Below are positions 32,869 through 41,172 of a stretch of DNA of 52,800 bases, piece by piece. The translations under genes and the position numbers were made by a program. Source of the DNA: Candidatus Iainarchaeum sp. (GTDB lineage: Archaea > Micrarchaeota > Micrarchaeia > Anstonellales > Bilamarchaeaceae); assembly GCA_028686985.1 (NCBI GenBank), contig JAQUBA010000006.1, positions 1-52,800 of the forward strand, in the 5' to 3' direction. Position 1 is the first letter of the stretch; the number at the start of each line of letters is the position of its first letter. Under the pieces are notes generated by a model that saw nothing but the letters and a program-made list of their open reading frames with translations, searched no databases and was not told the origin of the DNA.

Positions 32869-33285
32869 ATGGACGAAAGGGATGAAATCATCCTTAATGC
32901 TCTCATCGCGGATTCCCGCACCTCTTTCGTAGAATTGGCAAGGCGCCTCCGCATAACCGAGGCCGCGGTCCGCAAGAGGGTGAAGAACCTGGAGGAATCG
33001 GGGATAATCCAGCACTTCACCATAAAGGTAGACCCTGCCGTCCTGGGCTACAATTCCGTGGCCATAATAGGGATGGACACCGATCCCGGTTTTCTCCCCG
33101 AAATATATGGGGCTCTCCGGAGGGTGAGGAACGTAAAGTACGTATCCCTCTCCTCCGGGGACCACATGCTCATGTTTGAGGCCTGGTGCAAGGACCAGAA
33201 GGAGCTTTGCAGGCTCATCTCCCACACGAAGAAGATGCGGGGCGTCACAAGGGTATGCCCCGCAATACTCCTAAGGAACCAATGA
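32869..33285 (+). CDS. Lrp/AsnC-family transcription regulator
   Basis: A 138-residue regulator. The N-terminal winged helix-turn-helix reads [20 protein letters not shown] then [19 protein letters not shown]. The C-terminal RAM/ligand domain reads [17 protein letters not shown] ... [22 protein letters not shown] 32869 lies 1 bp after an inverted-repeat operator. Its divergent partner is superoxide reductase, so it probably controls that gene and itself; whether it senses an amino acid or redox state is not visible. Confidence 0.92.
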   Translation: MDERDEIILNALIADSRTSFVELARRLRITEAAVRKRVKNLEESGIIQHFTIKVDPAVLGYNSVAIIGMDTDPGFLPEIYGALRRVRNVKYVSLSSGDHMLMFEAWCKDQKELCRLISHTKKMRGVTRVCPAILLRNQ

Positions 33286-33336
33286 TTTTAGTCGCAAATA
33301 AATACCCTTTCTTTCATCTAATCCACAGGCTTTGCA

Positions 33337-34326
33337 ATGGAGATAATCCAAATCAACAACCTTACGAAGAGGTTCAACTCCCTAGCCGCGGTGGATTCCG
33401 TATCCTTCAGCGTATCCGAGGGGGAGATATTCGCCCTCCTCGGCCCGAACGGCGCGGGAAAGACCACGCTCATCTCCATGCTCGTCACGATGAAGAAGCC
33501 CACCTCCGGGAAGGCATCTGTGAACGGCTTCAGCATCGTAAAAAACCCCGATGACGTCCGCAGGAGCATAGGCATAGTCTTCCAGGACCAGTCCCTTGAC
33601 GAGGAGCTCACGGCCTACGAAAACCTGGAATTGCACGCCGCGATGTACGGGGTGGAGAAGAAGGAAAGGGAGGCGCGCATAAAGGAGGTCATAAGGATGG
33701 TGGAGCTGGAGGACCGCCTCCACGCGGTGGTGAAGACCTTCTCAGGCGGCATGCGCAGGCGGCTGGAAATCGCCCGCGGCCTCATCCATTACCCGAAGGT
33801 GCTGTTCCTTGACGAGCCCACCATAGGGCTTGACCCCCAGACCCGCAACCATATCTGGGAATACATAAAGAAGCTCAAGAAGGAGCACGGCATCACGGTC
33901 CTCATCACCACCCACTACATGGACGAGGCGGACTCGCTCTGCGACCGCGTCGCAATAATGGACCACGGGAAAATAATCGCCATCGGGAAGACCGAGGACC
34001 TGAAGAACTCGCTCGGGGGGGACTCCATCCTTGTAGAGACCGGGCATGCGAAAAAGCTCTGCTCGCTCCTGAAGGATTTCGGCTGCAAGGGGAAGCCTAA
34101 AGCCCACAACGGAAGCCTCACCCTCTACGTTGACCACGGGGAAAAGAAAATCCCGAAGATAGTGGAGCTTGCGAGCAGGAAAGGGGTCCATATCGCTTCT
34201 ATAGTCCTGCACAAGCCCACGCTTGATGACGTGTTCCTCCATTACACCGGAAAGACAATCCGCGAGGAGGAGGCCTCAACAAATGAAGGGATACGCGGGA
34301 GGGTCCGCGCAAGGAGGATGAGATGA
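33337..34326 (+). CDS. ABC transporter ATP-binding protein (DrrA/ABC-2 type)
   Basis: A 329-residue ATPase subunit. Walker A is GPNGAGKTTL, the signature is TFSGGMRRRLEIARGL, Walker B is VLFLDEPTIGLDP, and the switch His is in TTHYMDEAD. The C-terminal extension with the DrrA-type tail (VLHKPTLDDVFLHYTGKTIR) is present. It overlaps the permease gene by 4 bp, forming an exporter. The substrate (drug, lipid or polysaccharide) is unknown. Confidence 0.94.
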   Translation: MEIIQINNLTKRFNSLAAVDSVSFSVSEGEIFALLGPNGAGKTTLISMLVTMKKPTSGKASVNGFSIVKNPDDVRRSIGIVFQDQSLDEELTAYENLELHAAMYGVEKKEREARIKEVIRMVELEDRLHAVVKTFSGGMRRRLEIARGLIHYPKVLFLDEPTIGLDPQTRNHIWEYIKKLKKEHGITVLITTHYMDEADSLCDRVAIMDHGKIIAIGKTEDLKNSLGGDSILVETGHAKKLCSLLKDFGCKGKPKAHNGSLTLYVDHGEKKIPKIVELASRKGVHIASIVLHKPTLDDVFLHYTGKTIREEEASTNEGIRGRVRARRMR

Positions 34327-35084
34327 TGCACCACGAGCTCACTGCGATTTATTTCATGTGGAAGCGCGAGCTCATCCGTTTCTACCGTTCCAAGAGCCGC
34401 ATCATAGGCAGCCTGGGCATGCCCTTCTTCCTTCTTGCAGTTGTGGGCGCAAGCCTGAACGGAGTGTTCCAGCTTCCGGGAGGAGGCACCAATTACCTCC
34501 AGTTCATGACCCCAGGCATTTTGGGGATGGTCCTGCTCTTCGGCTCAGTTTTCTCAGGAGTAATCGTCATAATGGACAGGCAGTTCGGCTTCCTCAAGGA
34601 AACCCTGGTCGCGCCAGTAAGCCGCACCTCCATAGTGATAGGCAAATCTTTAGGGGGCGCCACCACCGCGGTAATCCAGGGCCTCTTGATGCTCATAATC
34701 GCCCTCCTCATCGGCGTCCAGCTGGACCTCTCCAGCATGGTCCTGGTAATCCTGCTGATGGCCCTCGTCTCCACCGCCTTCGTTTCCCTGGGAATAACCC
34801 TCGCCTGCACCATGGAGGATATGCACGGCTTCCAGCTCATCTCCAATTTCCTCATCATGCCGATATTCTTCCTCTCCGGGGCGATGTTCCCGCTCTCCAC
34901 CGCGCCTGAAATAGTCCGCACAATCTCATACCTGGACCCGCTCACATACGCCGTGGAGGCGCTTCGCTTCTTCCTCATAGGCACGTCCTCAATCCCGCCC
35001 CTCACGTGCGTCGCAGTGCTCTCCGGCTTCCTCATCCTCTGCACGCTGGCCGCCAGCTACATGTTCGGAAGGATTGAGAGCTGA
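34323..35084 (+). CDS. ABC-2 type permease (DrrB family)
   Basis: A 253-residue integral membrane subunit with six hydrophobic segments. It begins FMWKRELIRFYRSKSRIIGS and contains LQFMTPGILGMVLLFG and YLDPLTYAVEALRFFLIG, which match DrrB/NodJ-like permeases. The gene starts inside the ATPase stop (ATGATG context), so the pair is co-translated as an exporter. Confidence 0.92.
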   Translation: MMHHELTAIYFMWKRELIRFYRSKSRIIGSLGMPFFLLAVVGASLNGVFQLPGGGTNYLQFMTPGILGMVLLFGSVFSGVIVIMDRQFGFLKETLVAPVSRTSIVIGKSLGGATTAVIQGLLMLIIALLIGVQLDLSSMVLVILLMALVSTAFVSLGITLACTMEDMHGFQLISNFLIMPIFFLSGAMFPLSTAPEIVRTISYLDPLTYAVEALRFFLIGTSSIPPLTCVAVLSGFLILCTLAASYMFGRIES

Positions 35085-35136
35085 GCGGTGCAGTTATCCT
35101 TTAAAACCTCGGCTTCCCTACCCCCCTGGTGATTTA

Positions 35137-35394
35137 TTGGCCAAGGATGACGAAAAAATCCTTTCTGTGAAATTCAACAAGGGCGCCCTTGAAAAAAAGG
35201 TCGCCATGAGGGGGAAGGCGGTGGAAAGGCAGGCCGGAAGGGCCGTGCAAAGCCTTGAGGAGAAGCTTTCCAGCATAGACCTTGAGGCGCTTGAGGTGGA
35301 CGTGAAGAAGCGCCCGCTTCTTTACCTCGCGGTCGCTTTCACTGCGGGAATCGCGATAGGCGCCATTATCAGCGGCGGAAGGAGGAGGGATTGA
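35137..35394 (+). CDS. Small membrane-anchored coiled protein
   Basis: About 85 residues. A charged helical part (KFNKGALEKKVAMRGKAVER) is followed by one C-terminal membrane helix (LLYLAVAFTAGIAIGAIISG) and GGRRRD, a layout like the ribosome-associated ElaB/DUF883 group. TTG 35137 is the suggested start, with GGTGAT upstream. The next gene starts 2 bp after the stop. Function unknown. Confidence 0.6.
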   Translation: MAKDDEKILSVKFNKGALEKKVAMRGKAVERQAGRAVQSLEEKLSSIDLEALEVDVKKRPLLYLAVAFTAGIAIGAIISGGRRRD

Positions 35395-35395
35395 A

Positions 35396-35731
35396 ATGCT
35401 TGACGTATTCAAGGACATATTGTCCAACATAGTGCAGGCGTCCATAAACGACATCGTGGACGAGACCTCGGACAGGATAAACGAGAAGGTTGACCTCATC
35501 GTGGCGAAGATGGCGGCGATGATGAGGGAGGTCGTCCCAGCGCTCGTGTTCAGCTCCCTGTTCTACGGGGTCGGCATGATACTGTTCGTGTTCGGGCTCG
35601 GCTCCTTCCTTGACACCATTGTCGGGTTAAAGGGCGCGGGCGCCATGGTTGGCGGCGTTGTACTCATCTTCCTGGGCCTCTACTACAAGATGCAGTTTGA
35701 GAAGGCCCTCGCCCGCATGGAACAGAAATGA
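35396..35731 (+). CDS. Small two-helix membrane protein
   Basis: A 111-residue protein. An amphipathic N-terminus (ILSNIVQASINDIVDETSDR) precedes two membrane helices (PALVFSSLFYGVGMILFVFG and GAMVGGVVLIFLGLYYKM), resembling the holin-like/DUF1469-type layout. GGAGG lies upstream of the ATG. It is coupled to the preceding small membrane gene. Function unknown. Confidence 0.68.
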   Translation: MLDVFKDILSNIVQASINDIVDETSDRINEKVDLIVAKMAAMMREVVPALVFSSLFYGVGMILFVFGLGSFLDTIVGLKGAGAMVGGVVLIFLGLYYKMQFEKALARMEQK

Positions 35732-35776
35732 TCCTTTTTTCCTTTATCCTATTTTTTTCAGCCAGCCCAGCAAAAC

Positions 35777-35787
35777 CTTTATATGCC
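35777..35787 (+). promoter_or_regulatory. TATA-like box for the 35824 gene
   Basis: CTTTATATGCC lies about 40 nt before ATG 35824; the leader contains AAGGTG as ribosome site. Confidence 0.5.
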
Positions 35788-35823
35788 CTGCATTTGATGC
35801 ATATGAAGAAATAAGGTGTTAAA

Positions 35824-36033
35824 ATGAGCAAAACAAAACCTGATGCCAAAAAACAGGCCCAAGCGGCTGCAAAGAAGGCATTTGCCTCAGCAAAGGCAAA
35901 GTTCAATGCTGCGGAGAGGGAGGTAAACAAGCACATACATAAGGACCCGGCAAAGGCGCTTATGATTGCAGCCGGAGTCGGGGCCGCGATTGGCGCGGTT
36001 ACGATGTTGGCCCTGTCCCGTAAAAAGAGATGA
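35824..36033 (+). CDS. DUF883/ElaB-like small membrane protein
   Basis: A 69-residue protein: a Lys/Ala-rich helix (KKQAQAAAKKAFASAKAKFN), then KDPAKALMIAAGVGAAIGAV and a short membrane helix, then a basic end (LSRKKR). Bacterial ElaB/YqjD-type proteins share this pattern and tie ribosomes to the membrane. Archaeal equivalence is only by pattern. Confidence 0.6.
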   Translation: MSKTKPDAKKQAQAAAKKAFASAKAKFNAAEREVNKHIHKDPAKALMIAAGVGAAIGAVTMLALSRKKR

Positions 36034-36077
36034 CCGCCGGGCATGAGCCGCGCGATGCGGGCCATCCCTTCTTTTTC

Positions 36078-37019
36078 CTAAAATACCCCGTTCATCCAGA
36101 ATTCCACCGCCAGCGATAACAGGTAGAAAAGCAGGAGGAGCAACCCCTCCACCCTCGTCAGCACTTTCCCAGATTTTATGAACGTCACCGCGAGCGCGCC
36201 GGCGAAGAACATCATCACTCCCGTGACGCGCACTATGCTGGGGTTGAAATCAAATGGGCTTATCAGGGAGATGACCCCGATCAGTATTGTCGCGTCTATG
36301 ATTACGTTCCCGAGGATATCCCCGAGGGCGAGCGCGTCGTGCCCGGTCCTCACGGCTTTCAATGAGAATATCAGCTCAGGCATGCAGCTCCCTATGGAAA
36401 CCATCGTGAGGGCGACCAGGAACGGGGGTATATTGATATCATTCGCAAAATCTATCCCGAATTTCACAGTGTAATACGCGCCCGCGACCAGGAACGCCAG
36501 GCTGAGCACAAGCAGGACAAAGTTCTTCGCCCACCCGTGGTTCCTTGCGTGGTTGAACTTCCTCCTGAAAAGCCGGCTCTGCCTTGCAAGGGTCGCCAGG
36601 AAAGCCGCGCCACTGAGGATGAGCACGACGCCGTCCTCCCTTGAGAGATGGCCGTCAAAGCCCAGGATTATCGGCACGAGGAGCAGCACAAGGTAGAACA
36701 GGTCGTTCCTCACTATCTGGCTCTTCACCTTCACCCCGTTCGCGGAGAACAGCGCAACCACCCCGAAAACAAGGGCGAGGTCCGCGACATTGGAGCCGAG
36801 CAATGCCCCCAGCCCGAACTCCGGCACCCCGTTGATTGCAGAGATTATCGAGACCGTCGCCTCCGGGGAGCAGGATATGAAGGCGACTATGAAAAAGCTC
36901 ACTACGAACTCGGAAATCCTGAACGCCCTCGCTATCTTTGAGGAGTAGCATACCGCGTACTCCGCACTTTTTATAAGGACGAAAAGCGAGGCCAAAAACA
37001 ATGCCAGATCGGTCATCAT
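36078..37019 (-). CDS. Na+/Ca2+ exchanger (CaCA family)
   Basis: A 313-residue membrane antiporter with about ten helices. Both alpha repeats are visible: SPEATVSIISAINGVPEFG with GALLGSNVADLALVFG, and MVSIGSCMPELIFSLKAVRTG with ALGDILGNVIIDATILIGV. The acidic residues of the two repeats (E in SPEA and E in MPEL) form the ion site in this family. The ion pair (Ca2+/Na+ or Ca2+/H+) is not certain. Confidence 0.92.
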   Translation of the reverse strand: MMTDLALFLASLFVLIKSAEYAVCYSSKIARAFRISEFVVSFFIVAFISCSPEATVSIISAINGVPEFGLGALLGSNVADLALVFGVVALFSANGVKVKSQIVRNDLFYLVLLLVPIILGFDGHLSREDGVVLILSGAAFLATLARQSRLFRRKFNHARNHGWAKNFVLLVLSLAFLVAGAYYTVKFGIDFANDINIPPFLVALTMVSIGSCMPELIFSLKAVRTGHDALALGDILGNVIIDATILIGVISLISPFDFNPSIVRVTGVMMFFAGALAVTFIKSGKVLTRVEGLLLLLFYLLSLAVEFWMNGVF

Positions 37020-37086
37020 AACATCAATTTCCCCGCTTTCGCATGGCTTTGCGCAAAAAGCTTCTTAAATCCGAATGCGGCTATGA

Positions 37087-37094
37087 TTTAAAAT
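37087..37094 (+). promoter_or_regulatory. TATA-like box for the cupin gene
   Basis: TTTAAAAT lies 30-38 nt before ATG 37125. Confidence 0.45.
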
Positions 37095-37114
37095 CTGGTT
37101 TGCATTACCAGATT
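37092..37114. promoter_or_regulatory. Inverted repeat in the cupin promoter
   Basis: AATCTGGT (37092-37099) and ACCAGATT (37107-37114) are exact 8-bp inverted arms around TTGCATT. The element overlaps the TATA box edge and the expected transcription start. In addition TGGTTTGCAT recurs at 37096 and at 37117, 21 bp apart, the second copy running into the start codon. This suggests a repressor site. Confidence 0.5.
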
Positions 37115-37124
37115 GGTGGTTTGC

Positions 37125-37526
37125 ATGGCATTGAAAGGATATGTCGCGGACATTGAGGATCTGACGGAGAAGAACGCCGATTTCAGGCGCGTCCTCTACA
37201 CGGGCAAGCACAGCCAGCTCGTGCTGATGTCCCTCAGGCCGGGCGAGGAAATCGGCATGGAAGTACACCTCCACATAGACCAGTTCTTCAGGTTCGAGTC
37301 AGGGGAGGGCAAGGTTTTCATAGATGGCGCCATGCACAAGGTAAAAGACGGGGACTGCGCAATCGTTCCCGCGGGCGCCCAGCACAATGTAGTAAACACC
37401 GGCAGCACCGAGCTCAAGCTCTACACGATCTATTCGCCCCCGGAGCACATTGACAAGACCGTCCGCCACACGAAGAAGGAGGCGGAGGACATGCCCGAGG
37501 AATACGACGGCAAGCCCACCGAATGA
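37125..37526 (+). CDS. Single-domain cupin protein
   Basis: A 133-residue cupin. Motif 1 reads RPGEEIGMEVHLHIDQFFRFESGEG (metal His in HLHIDQFF) and motif 2 reads VPAGAQHNVVNTGSTELKLY. Small archaeal/bacterial cupins of this type bind one metal and act as mannose-6-phosphate isomerase-like or unknown enzymes. ATG 37125 overlaps the second direct repeat of the promoter. Substrate unknown. Confidence 0.88.
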   Translation: MALKGYVADIEDLTEKNADFRRVLYTGKHSQLVLMSLRPGEEIGMEVHLHIDQFFRFESGEGKVFIDGAMHKVKDGDCAIVPAGAQHNVVNTGSTELKLYTIYSPPEHIDKTVRHTKKEAEDMPEEYDGKPTE

Positions 37527-37557
37527 TTGAACCGATTGCGTAAATCCGCATGCCGGC

Positions 37558-39150
37558 TCATGCGGGGCTGACTTTTATCGTGAACGAGCCTGCCACAACC
37601 GCGCCTATGTCGTCATCATCCGTGTCCAGCTCGGCGGCCGGGAACTGCCTCACCATCGGGAAAAACACCCTTCCCTGCGCCGGAGGCGCCACGGGCAGGT
37701 CCACGTCGTCCTGTATCACGAACCGCGTCACGTCCAGGTTCCCGAAGAAGAACCCCTTCACCGCATGGTTGGCCGCGTCCGAGGGCTCATACACCCAGTC
37801 GGCGGCTTCCGCCGCGGTGACGTCCGCAGGCACCCAGCCGTAATTCGGGAGGTAGAACTGCGCCCAGAAATGGGAGCCCGTCCCTCCCCCGAACATCTGG
37901 TACCCGCCGCTCGCCCTCGCAGGTATCCCTATGGACCGCGCCAGCGCCGAGAAATACATGCTCTGCGTCCCGCAGTCGCCTATGTGGTTTACCCTCGCAT
38001 ACTCTGACTCCGGGATGCCCAGCTCGCTCAGGGTGACGTGCGGCACAAAATGGTATTCCGTAGTGTTTATGACGAACCAATAGAGCTTCTCTGCCTGCAG
38101 GTAGGGGTTCGTCTCGTTGCCCACCGCCTCAAGCGCCAGTTCCCTCACCTCCGGGCTTACAACTATGTTTTCCGAGGAGCCCGTGTACTTTTGGTAAAGC
38201 CCGCTTTCCGTATCGTACTCCCCCACGTTCCCGGAGTCTATCTCAAAATGCTGCTCGTAGGAAGTGAATGCAAAAACGATGGTGATGTTGAGGTCCCCGC
38301 CCAGGTTCTCAAGCGGTACTTCCATGTATGCCAGCCCGATGTCCCCATCAGTGGTTGGGGCGCCCACCAGGTAATCATCCGGTGTTATGGAAACCACTCT
38401 CGCATCCTTCTGCGAATCAGTATCTATAGGGACGGGCATCCATAGCCTGAGCACTCCGGACGCCGGCAGCTCTGAACGCGGTATGTACAGGTTTTCCACC
38501 CCGGTGTAATTCACTGGATTGGAATAAGGCGTGGGGTGGGCGCCATCCATGCCCTCTAGGACCGAATCAAAAAGTTCGGTCATCACGTTGCTCCTGTTTG
38601 ACTCGCGCAGCATCTGCCGCTTTACCTGCGTGTTGCTGAACAGCACGTTGTCTCCCGCAGAATAGAAATAATGCGGCGTGCCGTCTATCATAAGGTACTG
38701 CGTGCTCAGCCAGGCACGCATCTGCTCCTGCGATGCGTTGGGAAGCACTTCAGATATCTGTTGATACACCGCGCTTTCGTTCGTGTACTGGAACTCCATC
38801 AATATCCTGTTCATGCTGTTTATCCTGTCAAGCGAGCGCCTGGCCCCCTCCGCATTCCCCCCGGCAAGGTATTCCTCCCTCGCCTGGCTGTACAAACCGT
38901 TCGCTGCTGTGAATGAATAATCTGCATATAATGCGTCCGCCTGCGCAGAGAGCCCGTCCGGGCTTGTGCAATTCTCCTCCCACGGCCGTATGCACTGCTG
39001 CGAATAATCGCACCACACATATCCCGCGGACCCTATGCAGCCGTGTGCGTCCGTGTCGTTCCCGTCCATGGGCCCCGGGCCCGGCGAAGCGCATCCAAAA
39101 AGAACAAGCAAAACCACGGATATGATAAGAATCCCAGCGCGTTTGTACAT
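37558..39150 (-). CDS. Transglutaminase-like lipoprotein
   Basis: A 530-residue predicted surface protein. The N-terminus (YKRAGILIISVVLLVLFGC) is a lipoprotein signal with LFGC as lipobox. A Cys-containing segment and helical region follow. The transglutaminase-like core has the Cys-His-Asp triad: GDCGTQSMYFSALARSIGIP, then GSHFWAQFYLPNYGW, then PADVT. Such domains act as cysteine proteases or amide-forming enzymes. ATG 39150 was chosen because TTATAAAT lies 26 nt upstream; ATG 39165 is the longer alternative. Confidence 0.88.
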   Translation of the reverse strand: MYKRAGILIISVVLLVLFGCASPGPGPMDGNDTDAHGCIGSAGYVWCDYSQQCIRPWEENCTSPDGLSAQADALYADYSFTAANGLYSQAREEYLAGGNAEGARRSLDRINSMNRILMEFQYTNESAVYQQISEVLPNASQEQMRAWLSTQYLMIDGTPHYFYSAGDNVLFSNTQVKRQMLRESNRSNVMTELFDSVLEGMDGAHPTPYSNPVNYTGVENLYIPRSELPASGVLRLWMPVPIDTDSQKDARVVSITPDDYLVGAPTTDGDIGLAYMEVPLENLGGDLNITIVFAFTSYEQHFEIDSGNVGEYDTESGLYQKYTGSSENIVVSPEVRELALEAVGNETNPYLQAEKLYWFVINTTEYHFVPHVTLSELGIPESEYARVNHIGDCGTQSMYFSALARSIGIPARASGGYQMFGGGTGSHFWAQFYLPNYGWVPADVTAAEAADWVYEPSDAANHAVKGFFFGNLDVTRFVIQDDVDLPVAPPAQGRVFFPMVRQFPAAELDTDDDDIGAVVAGSFTIKVSPA

Positions 39151-39208
39151 GCTGATGGAAGGCATGCAACCCTTATAAATGATTTAGTCCCTCCCGGAAA
39201 AATAGAAA

Positions 39209-39292
39209 TGCAGGGGACGAGATTCGAACTCGCGTAGGCACTAAGCCACTAGGCCCTCAACCTAGCGCGTTTGGCCGCTCCGCCACCCCTGC
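39209..39292 (-). tRNA. tRNA-Leu (anticodon GAG)
   Basis: A long-variable-arm tRNA folds on the minus strand: acceptor GCAGGGG/CCCCTGC, anticodon stem CTAGG/CCTAG with loop TTGAGGG (anticodon GAG), a type II variable arm, and T-arm GCGAG-TTCGAAT-CTCGT. The discriminator is A73. CCA is not encoded. Confidence 0.94.
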
Positions 39293-39395
39293 TCTCCTTT
39301 TTTCTCGCCTCACCTCGCCACCAGGGGCTCGGTTCGGCTCTGCCTTTGGGTATCCTCGCTCCGCCCGGAAGCAAAAAGGAGCCCAAAAACCCACA

Positions 39396-39414
39396 ACCAC
39401 GTAAGTAACGTGGT
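39396..39414 (-). terminator. Stem-loop after truD
   Basis: ACCACGT and ACGTGGT (7-bp arms, loop TACTT on the minus strand) lie about 30 nt after the truD stop codon and are followed by GTGGGTTTTT on that strand. This looks like the end of the dut-truD transcript. Beyond it, to tRNA-Leu, I see nothing else. Confidence 0.5.
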
Positions 39415-39442
39415 CGTAATCCTATTCTACGTTGAAAACTGT

Positions 39443-40645
39443 TTATAAACTTGCCTTCGCGTCCATAAATTCCCTAAGAAGAGAAGTCGCATAGCTTCCC
39501 GAAGGCAGGGAGAACCTGAACTTATTCTCCGCAAATGAGAAGCCCACATATGGAGCCATGATAGTCCTATATGCCCCCTTTGAACTAACCTCTGGAATTG
39601 ATTTTATCTTGAAATCCCGCGGCGAAATCCCATGCCTTTCCAATATTTCCAGCTCACGTGCATTCGGCTTGGTTTCATAACCCACTATCCTTCCGCAAAG
39701 CCAAGAATCCCCTTTTTCCTCAATCACCGGGAATCCGCCCCTCTCCGAGCAGAAATACTCCCCCTCTTCCGGCGCCATCTCCCCCTCCCTTACCCGTTCG
39801 GAAACCATTTCATTGAACAAATAGGACTGGAACGCATGCACGAACATCAGAAGCGTGGGCCGGGGCAGCTGCCTGAACGCCCCGATGAAATCATTCGCGG
39901 ATTTCGCCAGCCAGGAGAGCATCGCCCTCTCCGGCCGGAGGTACTTCGGGAATTCCGCAAGCGCACGCGCAAAATCCATGTGCTCCGAGAGCGCCTTCCT
40001 CGCCTCCACGCTCTTTTCATTAAGCTCCCCTCCCGTGGCGCAAAGGAATTCCATGGCCGCCTCCTCAAACTGCCTCGCGACCATCATCTCCCCTATTATA
40101 TGGGTATTATGCCTTGTGCTGCCGAACCTCTGCGGCCCGAAATAGTTCGGAAATCTCCCGCCTAGTTCCAGATGGATGGCTGAAACCCTCTCGTTCGCCT
40201 CTGCGTTTTCCCCTTTCCATCCGATGGTAAACCTGTTCCCCAGCAAATCCCCCATCTTCACCTTCCCAGGGGCGCTCCACGCCCCTAAAATGGTAATGTC
40301 CTTTGCCTTCACCGCAAGAACCTTATCCGGGGGGATGTCAAACACCGACATCAGCTGCACCGAAACAGCAGTCTTATCCTTCGTCCCGGCATAATCAAAC
40401 CTGCTCTGCCCCACGTGCAATCTTCCCGAAATCTCCTTCACCGCGGCAGCAGTGGTCCAGTTCTTTTTCTCAAGCACAAAGTGGGAGAATTTCCCTTCAA
40501 CCCCGGCCCCATCAACCTTCTTTCCTTCCTCCAGCACCGTCCCGTCCTCCATTATCTCCTCAACAAGGAAGGAATCCGCATCAAATTTTATCTCCCCGCC
40601 AATCCCAGAAGAAGGCGCAAGATAAGGCCAGTTGAAATCCCTCAT
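39443..40645 (-). CDS. truD: tRNA pseudouridine synthase TruD family
   Basis: A 400-residue enzyme that converts U13 of tRNA to pseudouridine (archaeal/eukaryotic Pus7 group). The N-terminus has FSHFVLEKKNWTTAAAVKEI. The active-site motif is RFDYAGTKDKTAVSVQ with the catalytic Asp in TKD. NRFTIGWKG, FPNYFGPQRFGSTRHNTH and HAFQSYLFNEMVSER are further family blocks. It overlaps the dUTPase gene by 4 bp and ends at a hairpin. Confidence 0.94.
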   Translation of the reverse strand: MRDFNWPYLAPSSGIGGEIKFDADSFLVEEIMEDGTVLEEGKKVDGAGVEGKFSHFVLEKKNWTTAAAVKEISGRLHVGQSRFDYAGTKDKTAVSVQLMSVFDIPPDKVLAVKAKDITILGAWSAPGKVKMGDLLGNRFTIGWKGENAEANERVSAIHLELGGRFPNYFGPQRFGSTRHNTHIIGEMMVARQFEEAAMEFLCATGGELNEKSVEARKALSEHMDFARALAEFPKYLRPERAMLSWLAKSANDFIGAFRQLPRPTLLMFVHAFQSYLFNEMVSERVREGEMAPEEGEYFCSERGGFPVIEEKGDSWLCGRIVGYETKPNARELEILERHGISPRDFKIKSIPEVSSKGAYRTIMAPYVGFSFAENKFRFSLPSGSYATSLLREFMDAKASL

Positions 40646-41130
40646 TTATTTTCTCCTTGGTATTTCCCAGAATAAAGTTCCTTCGCCGTCTCCGCAAGCT
40701 TCAAGAACACGAGCTGCCCAACTTTCGCGTTCCTCCTGAACTTGCCGCCGTGCGGATTGGAAACGACAAGCAGCGCCTCGCTCCTGCCCTCGTACCCGGG
40801 GTCCCACACCGCGCATTCCAGCGCCATCCCGCACCTCAGCAGGGAAGAGCGCGGGAAGCAGAGCGCAGCCGCATCCGAAGGAATCTTCACATACTCGTTG
40901 AACACCACCTTGTAGCATCCGGGCGCAAGGTGCACCCACTCATCCTCAAACGGAACCTCGTGCGTCTCCGAAATCCGCCTCTCCTTGTTGTCAAAATCTA
41001 TGCTTCCTGGGTTGGAAAACGCAAGCACCTTCTTCAGGGTCATGTCCACCCCAGCGGGCTGGAACTGCGAATCCCCGATGAACTCCGACACAATCGCGGA
41101 GGACAGTATGTGCTGTTTCGGCAATATCAT
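40642..41130 (-). CDS. dUTPase (dCTP deaminase/dUTPase superfamily)
   Basis: A 162-residue trimeric pyrimidine nucleotide enzyme. Visible motifs are GVDMTLKKV, FPRSSLLRCGMALECAVWDP (motif 2/3 with the catalytic Asp in VWDPGYEGR) and the end RRNAKVGQLVFLKL. The DPGYEG form fits dUTPase better than dCTP deaminase, but a bifunctional enzyme is possible. ATG 41130 was chosen (GAGGG upstream); ATG 41154 is also in frame. It prevents uracil incorporation in DNA and is coupled to truD. Confidence 0.85.
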   Translation of the reverse strand: MILPKQHILSSAIVSEFIGDSQFQPAGVDMTLKKVLAFSNPGSIDFDNKERRISETHEVPFEDEWVHLAPGCYKVVFNEYVKIPSDAAALCFPRSSLLRCGMALECAVWDPGYEGRSEALLVVSNPHGGKFRRNAKVGQLVFLKLAETAKELYSGKYQGENK

Positions 41131-41172
41131 AGAAACCCTCTTCCGTAATTTCATGAGAAAGAGTTTAAAGAC

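Noticed and set aside
40642-41130. Strict dCTP deaminase
   Set aside because: The motif-3 WDPGYEGR arrangement with the Asp is closer to dUTPase; the superfamily call is kept with this preference.
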